Shown piece after piece: positions 53,476 through 62,369 of a DNA stretch of 64,000 nucleotides. The notes below the pieces were generated by a model. That model searched no databases and was not told the origin of the DNA. It saw nothing but the letters and a program-made list of their open reading frames with translations. Each line of letters opens with the position of its first letter. Positions within the stretch are counted from its first letter, which is position 1. The position numbers and the translations under genes are program-made. This stretch comes from Deinococcales bacterium (GTDB lineage Bacteria; Deinococcota; Deinococci; Deinococcales; JAAFIG01): NCBI GenBank assembly GCA_025359505.1, contig JANYHH010000067.1, positions 18,508 to 82,507 of the forward strand. Reading direction: 5' to 3'.

Positions 53476-55727
53476 AAGCCCCGCGCTTTCAAAAGCGGTA
53501 CGGCCACCCACGTCATCAGCCCCTCGAGCAAGAAAAAAGCGGCTCGAGTCTTCAGCGGTCGGTGCGCCGCGTAGACCGCGAGGTACTCGAGTTCAGCCTC
53601 GCCGCCGCGACTGCGTTTGAAGCGGCCCACGCCGCTCGAGGCGTGCAGGTCTAGCCCGCGATCATGCGCCTGCTCAGAAATGATGCTCGAGAGCATTCGG
53701 TACAAGCCAGTCTGCGCGGGCAGTGCGGTGTCGTACCCGAGAATCGGCACGGTCAGATAGCCGTGCTGCGCGTAACAGCCGATCACACCGTCCATTATCG
53801 CATTTCCCGCGTCGCCCTCGCGCTCCAAAGCGGTGAACTCGAGCAAGCCTGTGCGGGCGGCGCTTTCAATCATCGCGGACGTGAAGCGCGGATTGTGACG
53901 CGAGTATTTCCGGATGTAGAGCAGGTCGTAGAGCGCCGCGATGCGCTGACACTCTAACGCGCTCGGCTGCGCGATGCGCCTTACCGTGTACGCGCTGCGC
54001 TCGAGCAGCTTGGCGTCCTGCTTCACATCGCGTTTTCGCTGGTACGCCCCGTCCCTTGTCGGCACGAAGGTCACGCTGCGGGCGGGAATCAGGCGGTAGC
54101 CCAGCTCAACCAAAAACTCTGGCAGCCTCGAGTCGCGCCCGTGAACGCTGCGAAAGGCGATGGTGCTGCGCGGGTGCAGACGTTTCAAGTCTCGAGTGAT
54201 CTGTGCCAGTTGCTCGAGGGTGAAAGCTGGGTGCAGGTTGGTCGAGAACAGCGCGTTGCTTATCGCAACCATGTCATCCACTTTGCCGTAATCCAATACC
54301 GCGCCCAGCGCGTGAAGCAGCCCGCGCAAGACCGCCTCGAGCCTTGAGTTGCCCAACTCAGACAGTTCATCCAATGCGTAATCGACGTAATGCGTGCGCG
54401 GCGAGACGACGTAAGCGTTCTGCTGACCGGCTCGAGCGATCGTGATCGGCAACTCGAGCGAACCCGCGTGCAGCAGCGTCAACTCGCAGTTCACATTCTC
54501 GGCAAACGCCTGCGTGCCACGCACTCGAGCCTCGTTAACGAACGCCGTCCAAGCGCTCGAGGGTGAATTGTCCGTGCTTTCGAGCGCTTCGCCGTTCCAT
54601 TCGAGATCGCGGGTCGTGACGGCGATTAAATTGCAGCGCAGCCTGATCGCCTCGAGCAGATTGTAGGTCAGCACGCGCAGGGTTTGTGAAATCGGCAGTG
54701 GGTCACTCGCTTCGCGCAGCACGTCGCGGCTATTGCTCCAAGCTGATTGCCACGTGTTGAATTTGTCCAGCTCGAGGATGCTTGGCAGTGCGTACAGCAG
54801 CATCGGCACGCCGAGTTTCGCGGGTTGCCCAGTGGCGATGATCGGCGCGGGCAAGTCCTCCAGATACGCCCGCTCGAGCTGATCGCTGATTGCAAACAGG
54901 TGAGCGCCACTGGTCGCCCTCGGGTTGCATTCCAAAACGCTCAAACCCTGCGGCGTGGCGATCATGTCCAGCCCAAACTGCCCCGATCCCAGATGCGTTG
55001 CGAGTCGCGCCGCGATCTCGAGCGCTGCCCCGAAGCGCGGGTCATCGCTCGGCACTCGAGCGAAGCTGACAGACGCCCCGCGCCCCGCTCGCCAGCCTGA
55101 TTTATACAGCGTGAAGGCCGTCAAGTGTCCATTGTTTGAAACGGCGAAAACGCAGCACTCCTCGCCAGCGACGAACTCCTGCGCCAGCCACGGTTGCGCC
55201 CGGGTGATGCGCGGACGTTCGCGTAACTCTGAAAGCAAGACCGTCTGCGCTGCGAACCTCGAGTACGCGGGTTTCAGTATCCAACGCGTTTGTTTGGGTA
55301 GCGCGTCCAGATCCTGCTGCGTCTGCAACAAGCGGGTGTGCGGCGTGCGGATGCCCAGCGACTCGAGCAGTGAAAAGAAACGCCATTTGTGGTGCAGCCC
55401 GTGCAGCACCGTAATCTCGGGCGCGAACACGGGCAGCGCAGCAAACTCGGCTCGGGTCGCCGCCAGTTGCAGCCAGAAGACCTCCTCGCAGGTCGGCACG
55501 ATCAAATCAACCTGCTTGAGTTGCGCGATTCTGGAGATTTCACGCGCAAACTTGATCGGCTCGAGGCGCGGCTTCGGCACGATGAAGGCTTTTGTCACCG
55601 CGTTTGAAACGCTCGTCAGGTTGACCGTGCTATCGGCGCTGAAGACCGTGTGACCGCCCCGCGCAAAGCAGCGGGCCAGTTCCAGCGTCACTGGAGCGCG
55701 AGCGCCCGTCAGCAGGACTCGAGCCAC
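53472..55727 (-). CDS. ATP-grasp ligase fused to a C-terminal acyltransferase-like domain
   Basis: A 751-aa fusion. The N-terminal ~350 residues are ATP-grasp: VLLTGARAPVTLELARCF, the WILKPAYSRFA loop, AQEFVAGEECCVFAV and SVLECNPRATSGAH as the metal site. The C-terminal part (about 480-730) looks like an acyltransferase fold, with FRSVHGRDSRLPEFLVELGY and a final Tyr/Arg-rich core. GTG 55727 has GGAGG 6 nt upstream, so the earlier ATG is rejected. First gene of the five-gene operon. The fusion order and partner are unusual to my knowledge. Confidence 0.75.
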   Translation of the reverse strand: MARVLLTGARAPVTLELARCFARGGHTVFSADSTVNLTSVSNAVTKAFIVPKPRLEPIKFAREISRIAQLKQVDLIVPTCEEVFWLQLAATRAEFAALPVFAPEITVLHGLHHKWRFFSLLESLGIRTPHTRLLQTQQDLDALPKQTRWILKPAYSRFAAQTVLLSELRERPRITRAQPWLAQEFVAGEECCVFAVSNNGHLTAFTLYKSGWRAGRGASVSFARVPSDDPRFGAALEIAARLATHLGSGQFGLDMIATPQGLSVLECNPRATSGAHLFAISDQLERAYLEDLPAPIIATGQPAKLGVPMLLYALPSILELDKFNTWQSAWSNSRDVLREASDPLPISQTLRVLTYNLLEAIRLRCNLIAVTTRDLEWNGEALESTDNSPSSAWTAFVNEARVRGTQAFAENVNCELTLLHAGSLELPITIARAGQQNAYVVSPRTHYVDYALDELSELGNSRLEAVLRGLLHALGAVLDYGKVDDMVAISNALFSTNLHPAFTLEQLAQITRDLKRLHPRSTIAFRSVHGRDSRLPEFLVELGYRLIPARSVTFVPTRDGAYQRKRDVKQDAKLLERSAYTVRRIAQPSALECQRIAALYDLLYIRKYSRHNPRFTSAMIESAARTGLLEFTALEREGDAGNAIMDGVIGCYAQHGYLTVPILGYDTALPAQTGLYRMLSSIISEQAHDRGLDLHASSGVGRFKRSRGGEAELEYLAVYAAHRPLKTRAAFFLLEGLMTWVAVPLLKARGL

Positions 55728-55801
55728 GCGCTGCCTCCAAACTCGCTCATCGTTCGCCCGATCATCGCACATGGGACGCTAGGGCCTGATAACATCATCA
55801 G

Positions 55802-56257
55802 GTGTTCGAGGCGCTGTTCCGAAATCAACTGCTGTGGACGGCGATTGCCGCCTCGACTTCCGCGCAAGTCATCAAGGTCTTGCTGATCCTGATTTTCGAG
55901 CGCAAGTGGCAGCCCTTGCGCGTGCTCGAGACGGGTGGGATGCCATCGTCGCACACCGCGTCGGTCGCGGCGCTCAGCACGGCGTGTGGTTTGGAATTTG
56001 GGTTTGAGAGTCCGTTCTTTGCGTTGTCCGCAATTTTTGGCATGATCGTGATGTACGACGCGACCGGCATTCGCCGCGCCAGCGGGATGCAAGCCGAACT
56101 CCTCAACGACCTCGTGGCGGAGTTGCGCCAGTTGCTGACCGAGGGCTTTGCGCCCAAGCCGCTGAAAGAACTCTTGGGTCACACCTATCTCGAGGTTTTC
56201 GTTGGTCTACTGCTCGGGATTGGTGTGGCGACGCTTTCCTACGCGCTGTTCAGATGA
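55802..56257 (+). CDS. Divergent PAP2/DUF212 membrane protein
   Basis: A 151-aa membrane protein with ETGGMPSSHTASVAAL, the shortened phosphatase motif of DUF212 (acid phosphatase/vanadium haloperoxidase-related). Function unknown, likely in lipid dephosphorylation. GTG 55802 is 6 nt after TAACAT. It is divergent from the ATP-grasp gene, and ends exactly where the convergent binding-protein gene ends. Confidence 0.88.
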   Translation: MFEALFRNQLLWTAIAASTSAQVIKVLLILIFERKWQPLRVLETGGMPSSHTASVAALSTACGLEFGFESPFFALSAIFGMIVMYDATGIRRASGMQAELLNDLVAELRQLLTEGFAPKPLKELLGHTYLEVFVGLLLGIGVATLSYALFR

Positions 56258-57010
56258 TTATTTCTCAATGATCCATTGCTCCAAGAGCCGCGTGTACTCG
56301 GGACTCGAGCGCAAGTCAAGAATGGCTTTGTTGAGCGTGGGCAGCAGGTCTGAGCCGCGCTTGACGGCGATCACGTAACGTTCGACGGTCAGGGTCGCAC
56401 TCATGCGCCCGTAGGTGCTGGGTTGCTTGCCCATTAAATACTCGAGGCTCGGGGCGTCCAGAATCATCGCGTCGACCTTGCCGCCGCGTAACTCTTTTAA
56501 GCCCTCACTGACGCTCGAGTAAACCTTCAACTTCGCGCCTTTGGGTTTGAGTTGCTCGTCGGCTGCCAGAAAACCAATCGTGTTGGCCCGCACGCCGACG
56601 ACGCGCCCGCGCAGGTTTGACAGCGCGAATTGGCTGGGGTTGCCGCTTTTGACGGCGTAAACCTGTGAGTTGTCAAAATACGGCTGGCTGAAGGCTGTGC
56701 CTTTCCAGTTCGTACTGGTGGCGATGCCGCTGATGGCGATGTCGACGCGCCCAGAGTTGAGCGCCGTCGGGATCATCTCCAGAATGGTCGGCTGCGTGAC
56801 CAGTTTGACACCGATGCGCTTGGCGATCGCGCCCGCTACGTCCACGTCGAAGCCGACGATGTTGCCGCGCTCGTCTCTGGATTCAAATGGCGCGAATTGC
56901 GGGTCTGTGCCGAGCACCATCTGCCCCCGAGTTTTCAGGTCATTCAGGCTCGAGGCGAGGACGGAGATGCTTAACAGGGCGGTCAGTGCAAAGGGGAGGA
57001 GTTTAGTCAT
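56258..57010 (-). CDS. Amino-acid-type ABC substrate-binding protein
   Basis: A 250-aa exported binding protein (signal ending LASSL) of the type-3 family, with LGTDPQFAPFESRDERGNIVG and GFDVDVAGAIAKRIG. It resembles polar amino acid receptors such as HisJ/GlnH. No permease or ATPase lies next to it, so it works with an unlinked or shared transporter. It is co-directional with the TetR gene 31 bp upstream. Confidence 0.88.
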   Translation of the reverse strand: MTKLLPFALTALLSISVLASSLNDLKTRGQMVLGTDPQFAPFESRDERGNIVGFDVDVAGAIAKRIGVKLVTQPTILEMIPTALNSGRVDIAISGIATSTNWKGTAFSQPYFDNSQVYAVKSGNPSQFALSNLRGRVVGVRANTIGFLAADEQLKPKGAKLKVYSSVSEGLKELRGGKVDAMILDAPSLEYLMGKQPSTYGRMSATLTVERYVIAVKRGSDLLPTLNKAILDLRSSPEYTRLLEQWIIEK

Positions 57011-57041
57011 GATGGAAACGGCGTGCAGATTAACTTATCTG

Positions 57042-57584
57042 TCAGCTAGATTTGCCAAAACCGACCATCAATGCTGTTAGACCCGTTGCGAAGCCAGCTT
57101 GCGGCCCGCTCGCGCCGAACGCGCCCTGGCGCTCCAAGCTGACGAAGCCGTGCAGGAACGCCCACAGTGCGACGGCGGCGGCGGTGTCATCGTCGCGCTT
57201 CGTGACGGCGCTGCTGAGCTTCAGCACGGTGTTCCATAAGGCTTTGGGTGCACCGGTCATTGGTTGCGGCTGCATCATCAGCGCGTACAGCGCTGGGTGC
57301 GCGTGGGCAAATTCGCGGTAGCGCTCAGCGGCTTGTCGCAGGCGTGCTGCTGGCGTCCCCTCTGCGATCTCTTTGAGCATCGTTTGCAATTGCACCGCGC
57401 CGTGCGCGACCAGCGCCGCCTCGAGCGTGGCGCGGTCGGCGTAGTGACGGTACAAACTGGGGGCTTTGATGCCCAAGGCTTCGGCGAGCGAACGCATCGT
57501 CAATCCGTCCGCGCCGCCCGATTCGAGCAGTTGCAGCGCGGACTCGAGGATCGCGGCGGGCGTGGTTCTGGTCGGGTACGGCAT
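57042..57584 (-). CDS. TetR-family regulator (WHG-type C-terminus)
   Basis: A 180-aa TetR protein, with helix-turn-helix LTMRSLAEALGIKAPSLYRH (about 29-48) and a C-terminal WAFLHGFVSLE segment of the TetR_C WHG type. It is divergent from the DUF4260 gene; the intervening palindrome at 57601-57623 is its likely operator. Confidence 0.88.
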   Translation of the reverse strand: MPYPTRTTPAAILESALQLLESGGADGLTMRSLAEALGIKAPSLYRHYADRATLEAALVAHGAVQLQTMLKEIAEGTPAARLRQAAERYREFAHAHPALYALMMQPQPMTGAPKALWNTVLKLSSAVTKRDDDTAAAVALWAFLHGFVSLERQGAFGASGPQAGFATGLTALMVGFGKSS

Positions 57585-57600
57585 TGCCTAACACTGTAAG

Positions 57601-57631
57601 TCTTGACAAGGCTTGGGTCAAGATATAGATT
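57601..57631 (+). promoter_or_regulatory. Promoter with overlapping TetR-type operator before the DUF4260 gene
   Basis: TTGACA (57603-57608) and TAGATT (57626-57631) are 17 bp apart, with only 6 nt from TAGATT to ATG 57638: a full-consensus leaderless promoter. The arms TCTTGAC (57601-57607) and GTCAAGA (57617-57623) form a 7-bp inverted repeat covering the -35 element, as expected for TetR repression. Confidence 0.78.
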
Positions 57632-57637
57632 GTCGCT

Positions 57638-58018
57638 ATGAAAACTAATAACGTTAGTCTTCGATTCTCGCCCTCCACCCAAACCTTACTGCGTCTCGAG
57701 GGACTGCTCGAGTTCGCCGCTGCGATTGCGCTCTACGCGCATCTTGGTGGCAACGGCTGGATTTTTGCGGCGCTGGTGCTGACGCCAGATGTCGCTATGC
57801 TTGGGTATCTGCTGAACACTCGAGTCGGCGCGTTTTGCTACAACCTCGCCCACACCACCGCGCTGCCGCTGGCACTAGCCATCATCGCGTTCTTGACGGG
57901 TGCGACGACTGCGCTGCTGCTGGCGCTGATCTGGATCGCCCACATCGGCATGGATCGCAGCGTCGGTTACGGCTTCAAATCACCCGATAGCTTTAAAAGC
58001 ACGCACTTGAGCCGCTAA
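57638..58018 (+). CDS. DUF4260 membrane protein
   Basis: A 126-aa protein with three or four hydrophobic helices and the family ending HIGMDRSVGYGFKSPDSFK. The family function is unknown. Divergent TetR gene and operator suggest repression by a small molecule. Its TAA stop is part of TAAACT, the box for the following gene. Confidence 0.88.
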   Translation: MKTNNVSLRFSPSTQTLLRLEGLLEFAAAIALYAHLGGNGWIFAALVLTPDVAMLGYLLNTRVGAFCYNLAHTTALPLALAIIAFLTGATTALLLALIWIAHIGMDRSVGYGFKSPDSFKSTHLSR

Positions 58019-58028
58019 ACTTCGGCAG

Positions 58029-58703
58029 ATGATCCAACGCATCCAATCGACCCTCGAGCCACTGCGAGACTCAACCCGAGCGGTTGCGATGGCGGCGTAC
58101 ATGAAGCATCACTTCACGTTTTTGGGCATCCCGATGCCCGCTAGGGTCGCCGCGCTGAAACCGATCTGGAAAACGTGGCAACCCACGCGGCTCGAGTTAC
58201 TGGAGCTGGTTACAGACCTGTGGGCGCTGCCGGAGCGCGAGTATCAGTACGCGGCACTGACCGCGCTCGAGCGGCACTGGACGTTGCTCGAGGCTAGCGA
58301 TCTCGAGGGGCTGTGCGTGTTTGTGGCATCTGAGAGAACTTGGTGGGACACGATTGATTGGTTCGCTAGCAACATCGCGGGCGGCATGGTGCAACGCGGT
58401 AAAGATCACGACGACTCGAGCCTCGCGGAATTGATGGATGCGTTTTCCGTTCATTCAAACCAATGGTTGAGGCGCATCGCCATTTTGCATCAACTGCGCT
58501 ACCGCGAACGCACCGATGCCGAACGGCTTTTTCGTTACGCCATTGAAAACAGCGGTGACTCGAGCTTTTGGATCAGGAAGGCGCTCGGCTGGGCGCTGCG
58601 TGAGTACGCCAAAACCGACCCGAGCGCGGTACTCGAGTTCGTTGAGCGTCACGATGACGTGTTCTCGAAGCTGACCGTGCGCGAGGCACTGAAGCACTTA
58701 TAG
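58029..58703 (+). CDS. AlkD-like DNA alkylation repair protein
   Basis: A 224-aa HEAT-like repeat protein with the AlkD hallmarks: WWDTIDWFASNIAGG, containing the Trp/Asp surface, and SSFWIRKALGWALREYAKTDP. AlkD-type glycosylases remove 3- and 7-alkylpurines without base flipping. TAAACT (58016-58021) is 7 nt before ATG 58029. Confidence 0.92.
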   Translation: MIQRIQSTLEPLRDSTRAVAMAAYMKHHFTFLGIPMPARVAALKPIWKTWQPTRLELLELVTDLWALPEREYQYAALTALERHWTLLEASDLEGLCVFVASERTWWDTIDWFASNIAGGMVQRGKDHDDSSLAELMDAFSVHSNQWLRRIAILHQLRYRERTDAERLFRYAIENSGDSSFWIRKALGWALREYAKTDPSAVLEFVERHDDVFSKLTVREALKHL

Positions 58704-58762
58704 CAGTGCTGGCTCGAGCGCGAGAATTGCTGATCGTCCATGCGTTGGCAGCGCCGTCCCAG

Positions 58763-58882
58763 TTGACTCGAGATGGGTTGCAGTGCTACCTTTTCAGACG
58801 TGAGCCAGCGTTTCAACAACACGACGACGATCTAAGCGGCAGATGCATTTGTCTGTCGCTCCCGCCCTGTGGCGGGTTTTTT
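58763..58882 (+). promoter_or_regulatory. Promoter and terminator-like leader upstream of asd
   Basis: TTGACT (58763-58768) and TACCTT (58787-58792), 18 bp apart, would start a transcript near 58799. Its leader has a 9-bp hairpin (58835-58843 with 58852-58860) directly followed by a CCCGCC/GGCGGG stem (58861-58876) and TTTTTT (58877-58882): an intrinsic terminator 26 bp before the asd start. It may be an attenuator for asd-lysC, or may simply end alkD transcription. Confidence 0.6.
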
Positions 58883-58908
58883 ATTGACTGGGATTCAAGG
58901 AGAGCGTG

Positions 58909-59922
58909 ATGAAACTAGCGATTGTCGGAGCCAGCGGAGCGGTCGGTCACGAACTCTTGGGCGTCTTGGAGAAATCCAGCCTGAACTTTAGTGAGTTGCG
59001 CCTGTACGCCAGCCCGCGCAGCGCGGGGAGCATCCTCGAGTGTCGCGGGCAAAAAATCACGGTCGAAGTCATGCCCGAAGGTGCGATCGACGCCGACGTG
59101 ATCCTCGCCAGCGCGGGCGGGGGCATCTCCAAAACCCAAGCGCCGATCTGGGCGGCGGCGGGCGCGGTCGTGATTGACAACTCGAGCGCGTTTCGTTACG
59201 AAGATACCGTGCCGCTGGTCGTGCCGGAGATCAACGGCGACGTGCTGCTCGAGTCAGATTGGAAAGCGGGCGGCATCATTGCCAACCCAAATTGCACCAC
59301 AGCGATTCTGGTGATGGCACTCGAGCCGCTTCATAAGGCGTTCGGTATCAAACGCGCCATCGTCAGCACCTATCAGGCGACCAGCGGCGCGGGCGCGAAG
59401 GGCATGCAGGAGTTGGAGCAGCAAACTCGCAATTCACTCGAGGGGAAACCCGTTGTGAACGAAGTTTTCGCGCATCCGATTGTCTTTAACTTGATTCCGC
59501 ATATCGATGCGTTCCTTGATAACGGTTACACTAAAGAAGAGATGAAAGTGCTGTGGGAGACGCACAAAATCATGCGTGCACCGCAGATCAAACTCAGTTG
59601 CACCGCCGTGCGAATCCCCACGATGCGGGCGCACAGCGAAGCGGTGACTTTGGAGTTAGAGCGACCTGCGACGCCACAAGCCGCACGGGCATTGCTCGAG
59701 GCGGCGGCGGGCGTGGATGTGGTGGACGATCCAGCGACAAAGCGCTACCCGATGCCACTGACCGCCAGTGGTAAATACAACATCGAGGTCGGGCGGATTC
59801 GCTCAAGCTTGGTATTCGACGGCGGGCTTGACCTGTTCATCTGCGGCGATCAGCTCTTAAAAGGGGCGGCGCTGAACGCCGTGCAGATCGCCGAGTATCT
59901 GCAACAACACAATAAAATTTAA
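58909..59922 (+). CDS. asd: Aspartate-semialdehyde dehydrogenase
   Basis: A 337-aa Asd with nucleotide loop [11 protein letters not shown], the active-site [13 protein letters not shown] (Cys about 128) and [11 protein letters not shown]. It reduces aspartyl phosphate in the lysine/threonine/methionine route. ATG 58909 has AAGGAGA upstream; GTG 58906 is the alternative. First gene of an operon that includes lysC. Confidence 0.97.
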   Translation: MKLAIVGASGAVGHELLGVLEKSSLNFSELRLYASPRSAGSILECRGQKITVEVMPEGAIDADVILASAGGGISKTQAPIWAAAGAVVIDNSSAFRYEDTVPLVVPEINGDVLLESDWKAGGIIANPNCTTAILVMALEPLHKAFGIKRAIVSTYQATSGAGAKGMQELEQQTRNSLEGKPVVNEVFAHPIVFNLIPHIDAFLDNGYTKEEMKVLWETHKIMRAPQIKLSCTAVRIPTMRAHSEAVTLELERPATPQAARALLEAAAGVDVVDDPATKRYPMPLTASGKYNIEVGRIRSSLVFDGGLDLFICGDQLLKGAALNAVQIAEYLQQHNKI

Positions 59923-59952
59923 CCCGAGCCGATGACTTGCTGAGAGGAACAG

Positions 59953-60459
59953 ATGAACCCAGAACCGAGCGCTCGAGTGTTTGAAACCCCGTACTCAAAT
60001 TTGCTGACGCAACCGACGCTGAGCGGCGCGATTGCTGACCTCGAGACGCTGCTGAGCGCCGCGTATCCACAACCGCAGCTCGAGCCTCGAGTGGGAACTT
60101 GGAGCAACGTGCAAATTTTGGGGCATCTGATCGACAGCGCCGTCAACAACCACGCCCGTTTCGTGCGGGCGCAGATTCCGGCGCACCTGACCTATGCGTA
60201 CTTGATCGTGCCGGGCTACGCGCAGAACGACTGGGTGAATATCGGGCAGTACGACTCGAGGAATTGGGCTGAATTGCTGGCGTTGTGGCGGGCGCTGAAC
60301 GGGCAGATTCTGCACGTGATGAAGCACGTGAATCCCATCAGCCTGTTTGTGCCGTGCATCATCGGTGACAGCGAGGCGCAGCCGCTCGAGGCGATGATGA
60401 TCGATTACGTCGGTCACACGCTGCATCATTTACAATCGATCTCAGGAGTGTCCGCATGA
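59953..60459 (+). CDS. DinB-superfamily protein
   Basis: A 168-aa four-helix-bundle protein with GHLIDSAVNNHARF and GHTLHHLQSI, the His pattern that binds a metal in DinB/YfiT proteins. These act as thiol-dependent or unknown transferases. The gene lies between asd and lysC and overlaps lysC by 4 nt, an unexpected partner for amino acid genes. Confidence 0.85.
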   Translation: MNPEPSARVFETPYSNLLTQPTLSGAIADLETLLSAAYPQPQLEPRVGTWSNVQILGHLIDSAVNNHARFVRAQIPAHLTYAYLIVPGYAQNDWVNIGQYDSRNWAELLALWRALNGQILHVMKHVNPISLFVPCIIGDSEAQPLEAMMIDYVGHTLHHLQSISGVSA

Positions 60460-61853
60460 TCGTGATGAAGTTTGGTGGGACATTGATGGGCAGCGCCGAC
60501 GCAATCCAGCACAGCGCCAGCCTCGTGACCTCGAGCGTCAAGGCAGGAACGCAAGTTGTCGTCGTGCCGAGCGCGATGAGCGGCGTGACCGACTCGCTCC
60601 TGAAAATCGCCTCGAGCGCCGAAAATGGGGAAATTGCGTTTGCGGCTGACGAGATCGCCAGCATCAAAACTCGTCACATCACCACGGCACGGGCGTTGGG
60701 GGCTGCTAGCGACTCGAGCGCGGTGGCGAAGCTCGAGGGAATGTTTAGCAGTTTAGAGCAGACCGTGAATGGCATTTACTTACTGCGCGAACTCAGCAAG
60801 CGCAGTCGCGACCTGATCGTGTCTTTCGGCGAGCGGCTGTCCGCGCCGCTGATGACGGTCGCGCTCGAGAGTCTGGGCGTGACCGCGCACGATTTGACGG
60901 GCGGGCAGGCGGGGATTCTGACCAACAATGCGTTCGGCAACGCCCGCCCGCTGCCCGCGACGTATGAGCGCATCCCGCAGCGTTTGAACGGCCTGTTCGA
61001 GCAGGGCATCACGCCGGTCGTCACCGGCTTCATTGGCGAGACTGACAAAGGCGCGATTACCACGCTTGGGCGCGGCGGCAGCGATTACACCGCGACGATC
61101 ATCGGCGCGGCGCTGAACGCAGATGAAGTCTGGACGTGGAAAGACGTAGACGGCGTGATGACCAGCGATCCGCGCATCGTGAGTGACGCCCAGAACCTCG
61201 AGTTTTTAAGTTACGCCGAAATCATGGAAATGGCGTACTTCGGCGCGAAAGTGCTGCACCCGCTGGCGGTCACGCCGCTGCAAAAGAACAACATTCCGCT
61301 GCGCGTCAAATCGGCTGCCGATCCTAGCTTTCCCGGTACGCTGGTGACGGCCAACGCGACACCGCTGAAAAACGTCGTCAAAGCCGTCACTGCCGTTCGC
61401 AACGCCTGCATCATCGACATCGGCGGCGCGGGCATGGTTGGCGCAGCCGATGTCACCGCGCAGATTTTCAACATCCTCGCTAACCTCGAAGTTGGCGCGG
61501 TGATGATCTCGCAGAGCAGCAGCATGGCCAATATCTCGTTGGTGGTGCAGCAAAATGATGGCAAGCGCACGCTCGAGGCGTTGCAGCGCCAGTTTGCCGA
61601 CAGTGAACAGGTTCGCACGATTGAATTCTGGGAGAAAATCAGCGTCGTGGCGATTGTCGGTGACGGCATGCGCGGCGCGAGGGGCGTCGCGGCGAAGCTT
61701 TTCAGCGCCGTGGCAAACGAGGGCATCAGTATTGACATGATCTCGCAAGGATCATCCGAGCTGAACATCTCGTTTGCGATTGACGACGAGTTCACCGTGC
61801 AAGCCGTGAAAGCGATTCACGCGGCCTTTCACTTGGACAAGCTCGAGCCATGA
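60456..61853 (+). CDS. lysC: Aspartate kinase
   Basis: A 465-aa monofunctional aspartokinase, ThrA/LysC-like. The N-terminal MKFGGTLMGSADAIQ, VVVVPSAMSGVTD and the GRGGSDYTAT catalytic segment are present; two ACT domains fill the last 150 residues, implying feedback inhibition. ATG overlaps the DinB stop. Together with asd it starts the aspartate amino-acid family. Confidence 0.97.
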   Translation: MIVMKFGGTLMGSADAIQHSASLVTSSVKAGTQVVVVPSAMSGVTDSLLKIASSAENGEIAFAADEIASIKTRHITTARALGAASDSSAVAKLEGMFSSLEQTVNGIYLLRELSKRSRDLIVSFGERLSAPLMTVALESLGVTAHDLTGGQAGILTNNAFGNARPLPATYERIPQRLNGLFEQGITPVVTGFIGETDKGAITTLGRGGSDYTATIIGAALNADEVWTWKDVDGVMTSDPRIVSDAQNLEFLSYAEIMEMAYFGAKVLHPLAVTPLQKNNIPLRVKSAADPSFPGTLVTANATPLKNVVKAVTAVRNACIIDIGGAGMVGAADVTAQIFNILANLEVGAVMISQSSSMANISLVVQQNDGKRTLEALQRQFADSEQVRTIEFWEKISVVAIVGDGMRGARGVAAKLFSAVANEGISIDMISQGSSELNISFAIDDEFTVQAVKAIHAAFHLDKLEP

Positions 61854-62326
61854 ACCCGCAGCGTGTGCTCGAGCTTCAACCTCATGTCGGCGCGGGCCCG
61901 GTGCTTTTCGGTATGAATCCTCAAGCGGTCATCTCGAGCCTCGCGGCGACTGGATTGCAGCCGACTGGTTCGCGCAATGCTGAACTGATCTACTTCGCAG
62001 AGAACGCGTTGCAAGTCGAGTTCATTGATGGTTTGGCGTCGTTTATCGGACTGGCGAGCACTGCGCTGTTCGAGGTGCGTTTGTACGGTATCGACCCGTT
62101 TGACACCTCCGCCCGAGAAGTGTTTCAGCTCATCGCAGACCACGAACCCGAGCCGCACGGTTACGACCGCGCAGGCTACGTGTTCCCAACGACGATTCTC
62201 ACGTTGTACGAAGCGGATCAGCAATACGACCGATTGAAAGGCAAACGCGCCATCTGGGGACAAATCGGGCTTGGCGACAAGCGATATCTCGAGGTCAGCA
62301 ACCGTCTGGAAGGCAACCACCGATGA
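61850..62326 (+). CDS. Hypothetical 158-aa protein in the lysC operon
   Basis: A soluble alpha/beta protein: a helix-rich beginning (LELQPHVGAGPVLFGMN) followed by strands and a Tyr-rich stretch (HGYDRAGYVFPTTILTLYEADQQYD). I recognise no family; it resembles the small helper proteins often linked to toxin-immunity loci, but that is a weak impression. Overlaps lysC by 4 nt. Confidence 0.6.
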   Translation: MNPQRVLELQPHVGAGPVLFGMNPQAVISSLAATGLQPTGSRNAELIYFAENALQVEFIDGLASFIGLASTALFEVRLYGIDPFDTSAREVFQLIADHEPEPHGYDRAGYVFPTTILTLYEADQQYDRLKGKRAIWGQIGLGDKRYLEVSNRLEGNHR

Positions 62327-62369
62327 TCCATGCACGAATCTGGTTTGACCGCTCGAGACTCGAGGCAAT

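Noticed and set aside
53182..53574. Plus-strand frame opposite the SDR/ATP-grasp junction
   Set aside because: Shadow of two well-supported minus-strand genes.
58763..58882. Lysine riboswitch upstream of asd
   Set aside because: The conserved lysine-element core sequence is not visible; only generic hairpins and a terminator are seen.
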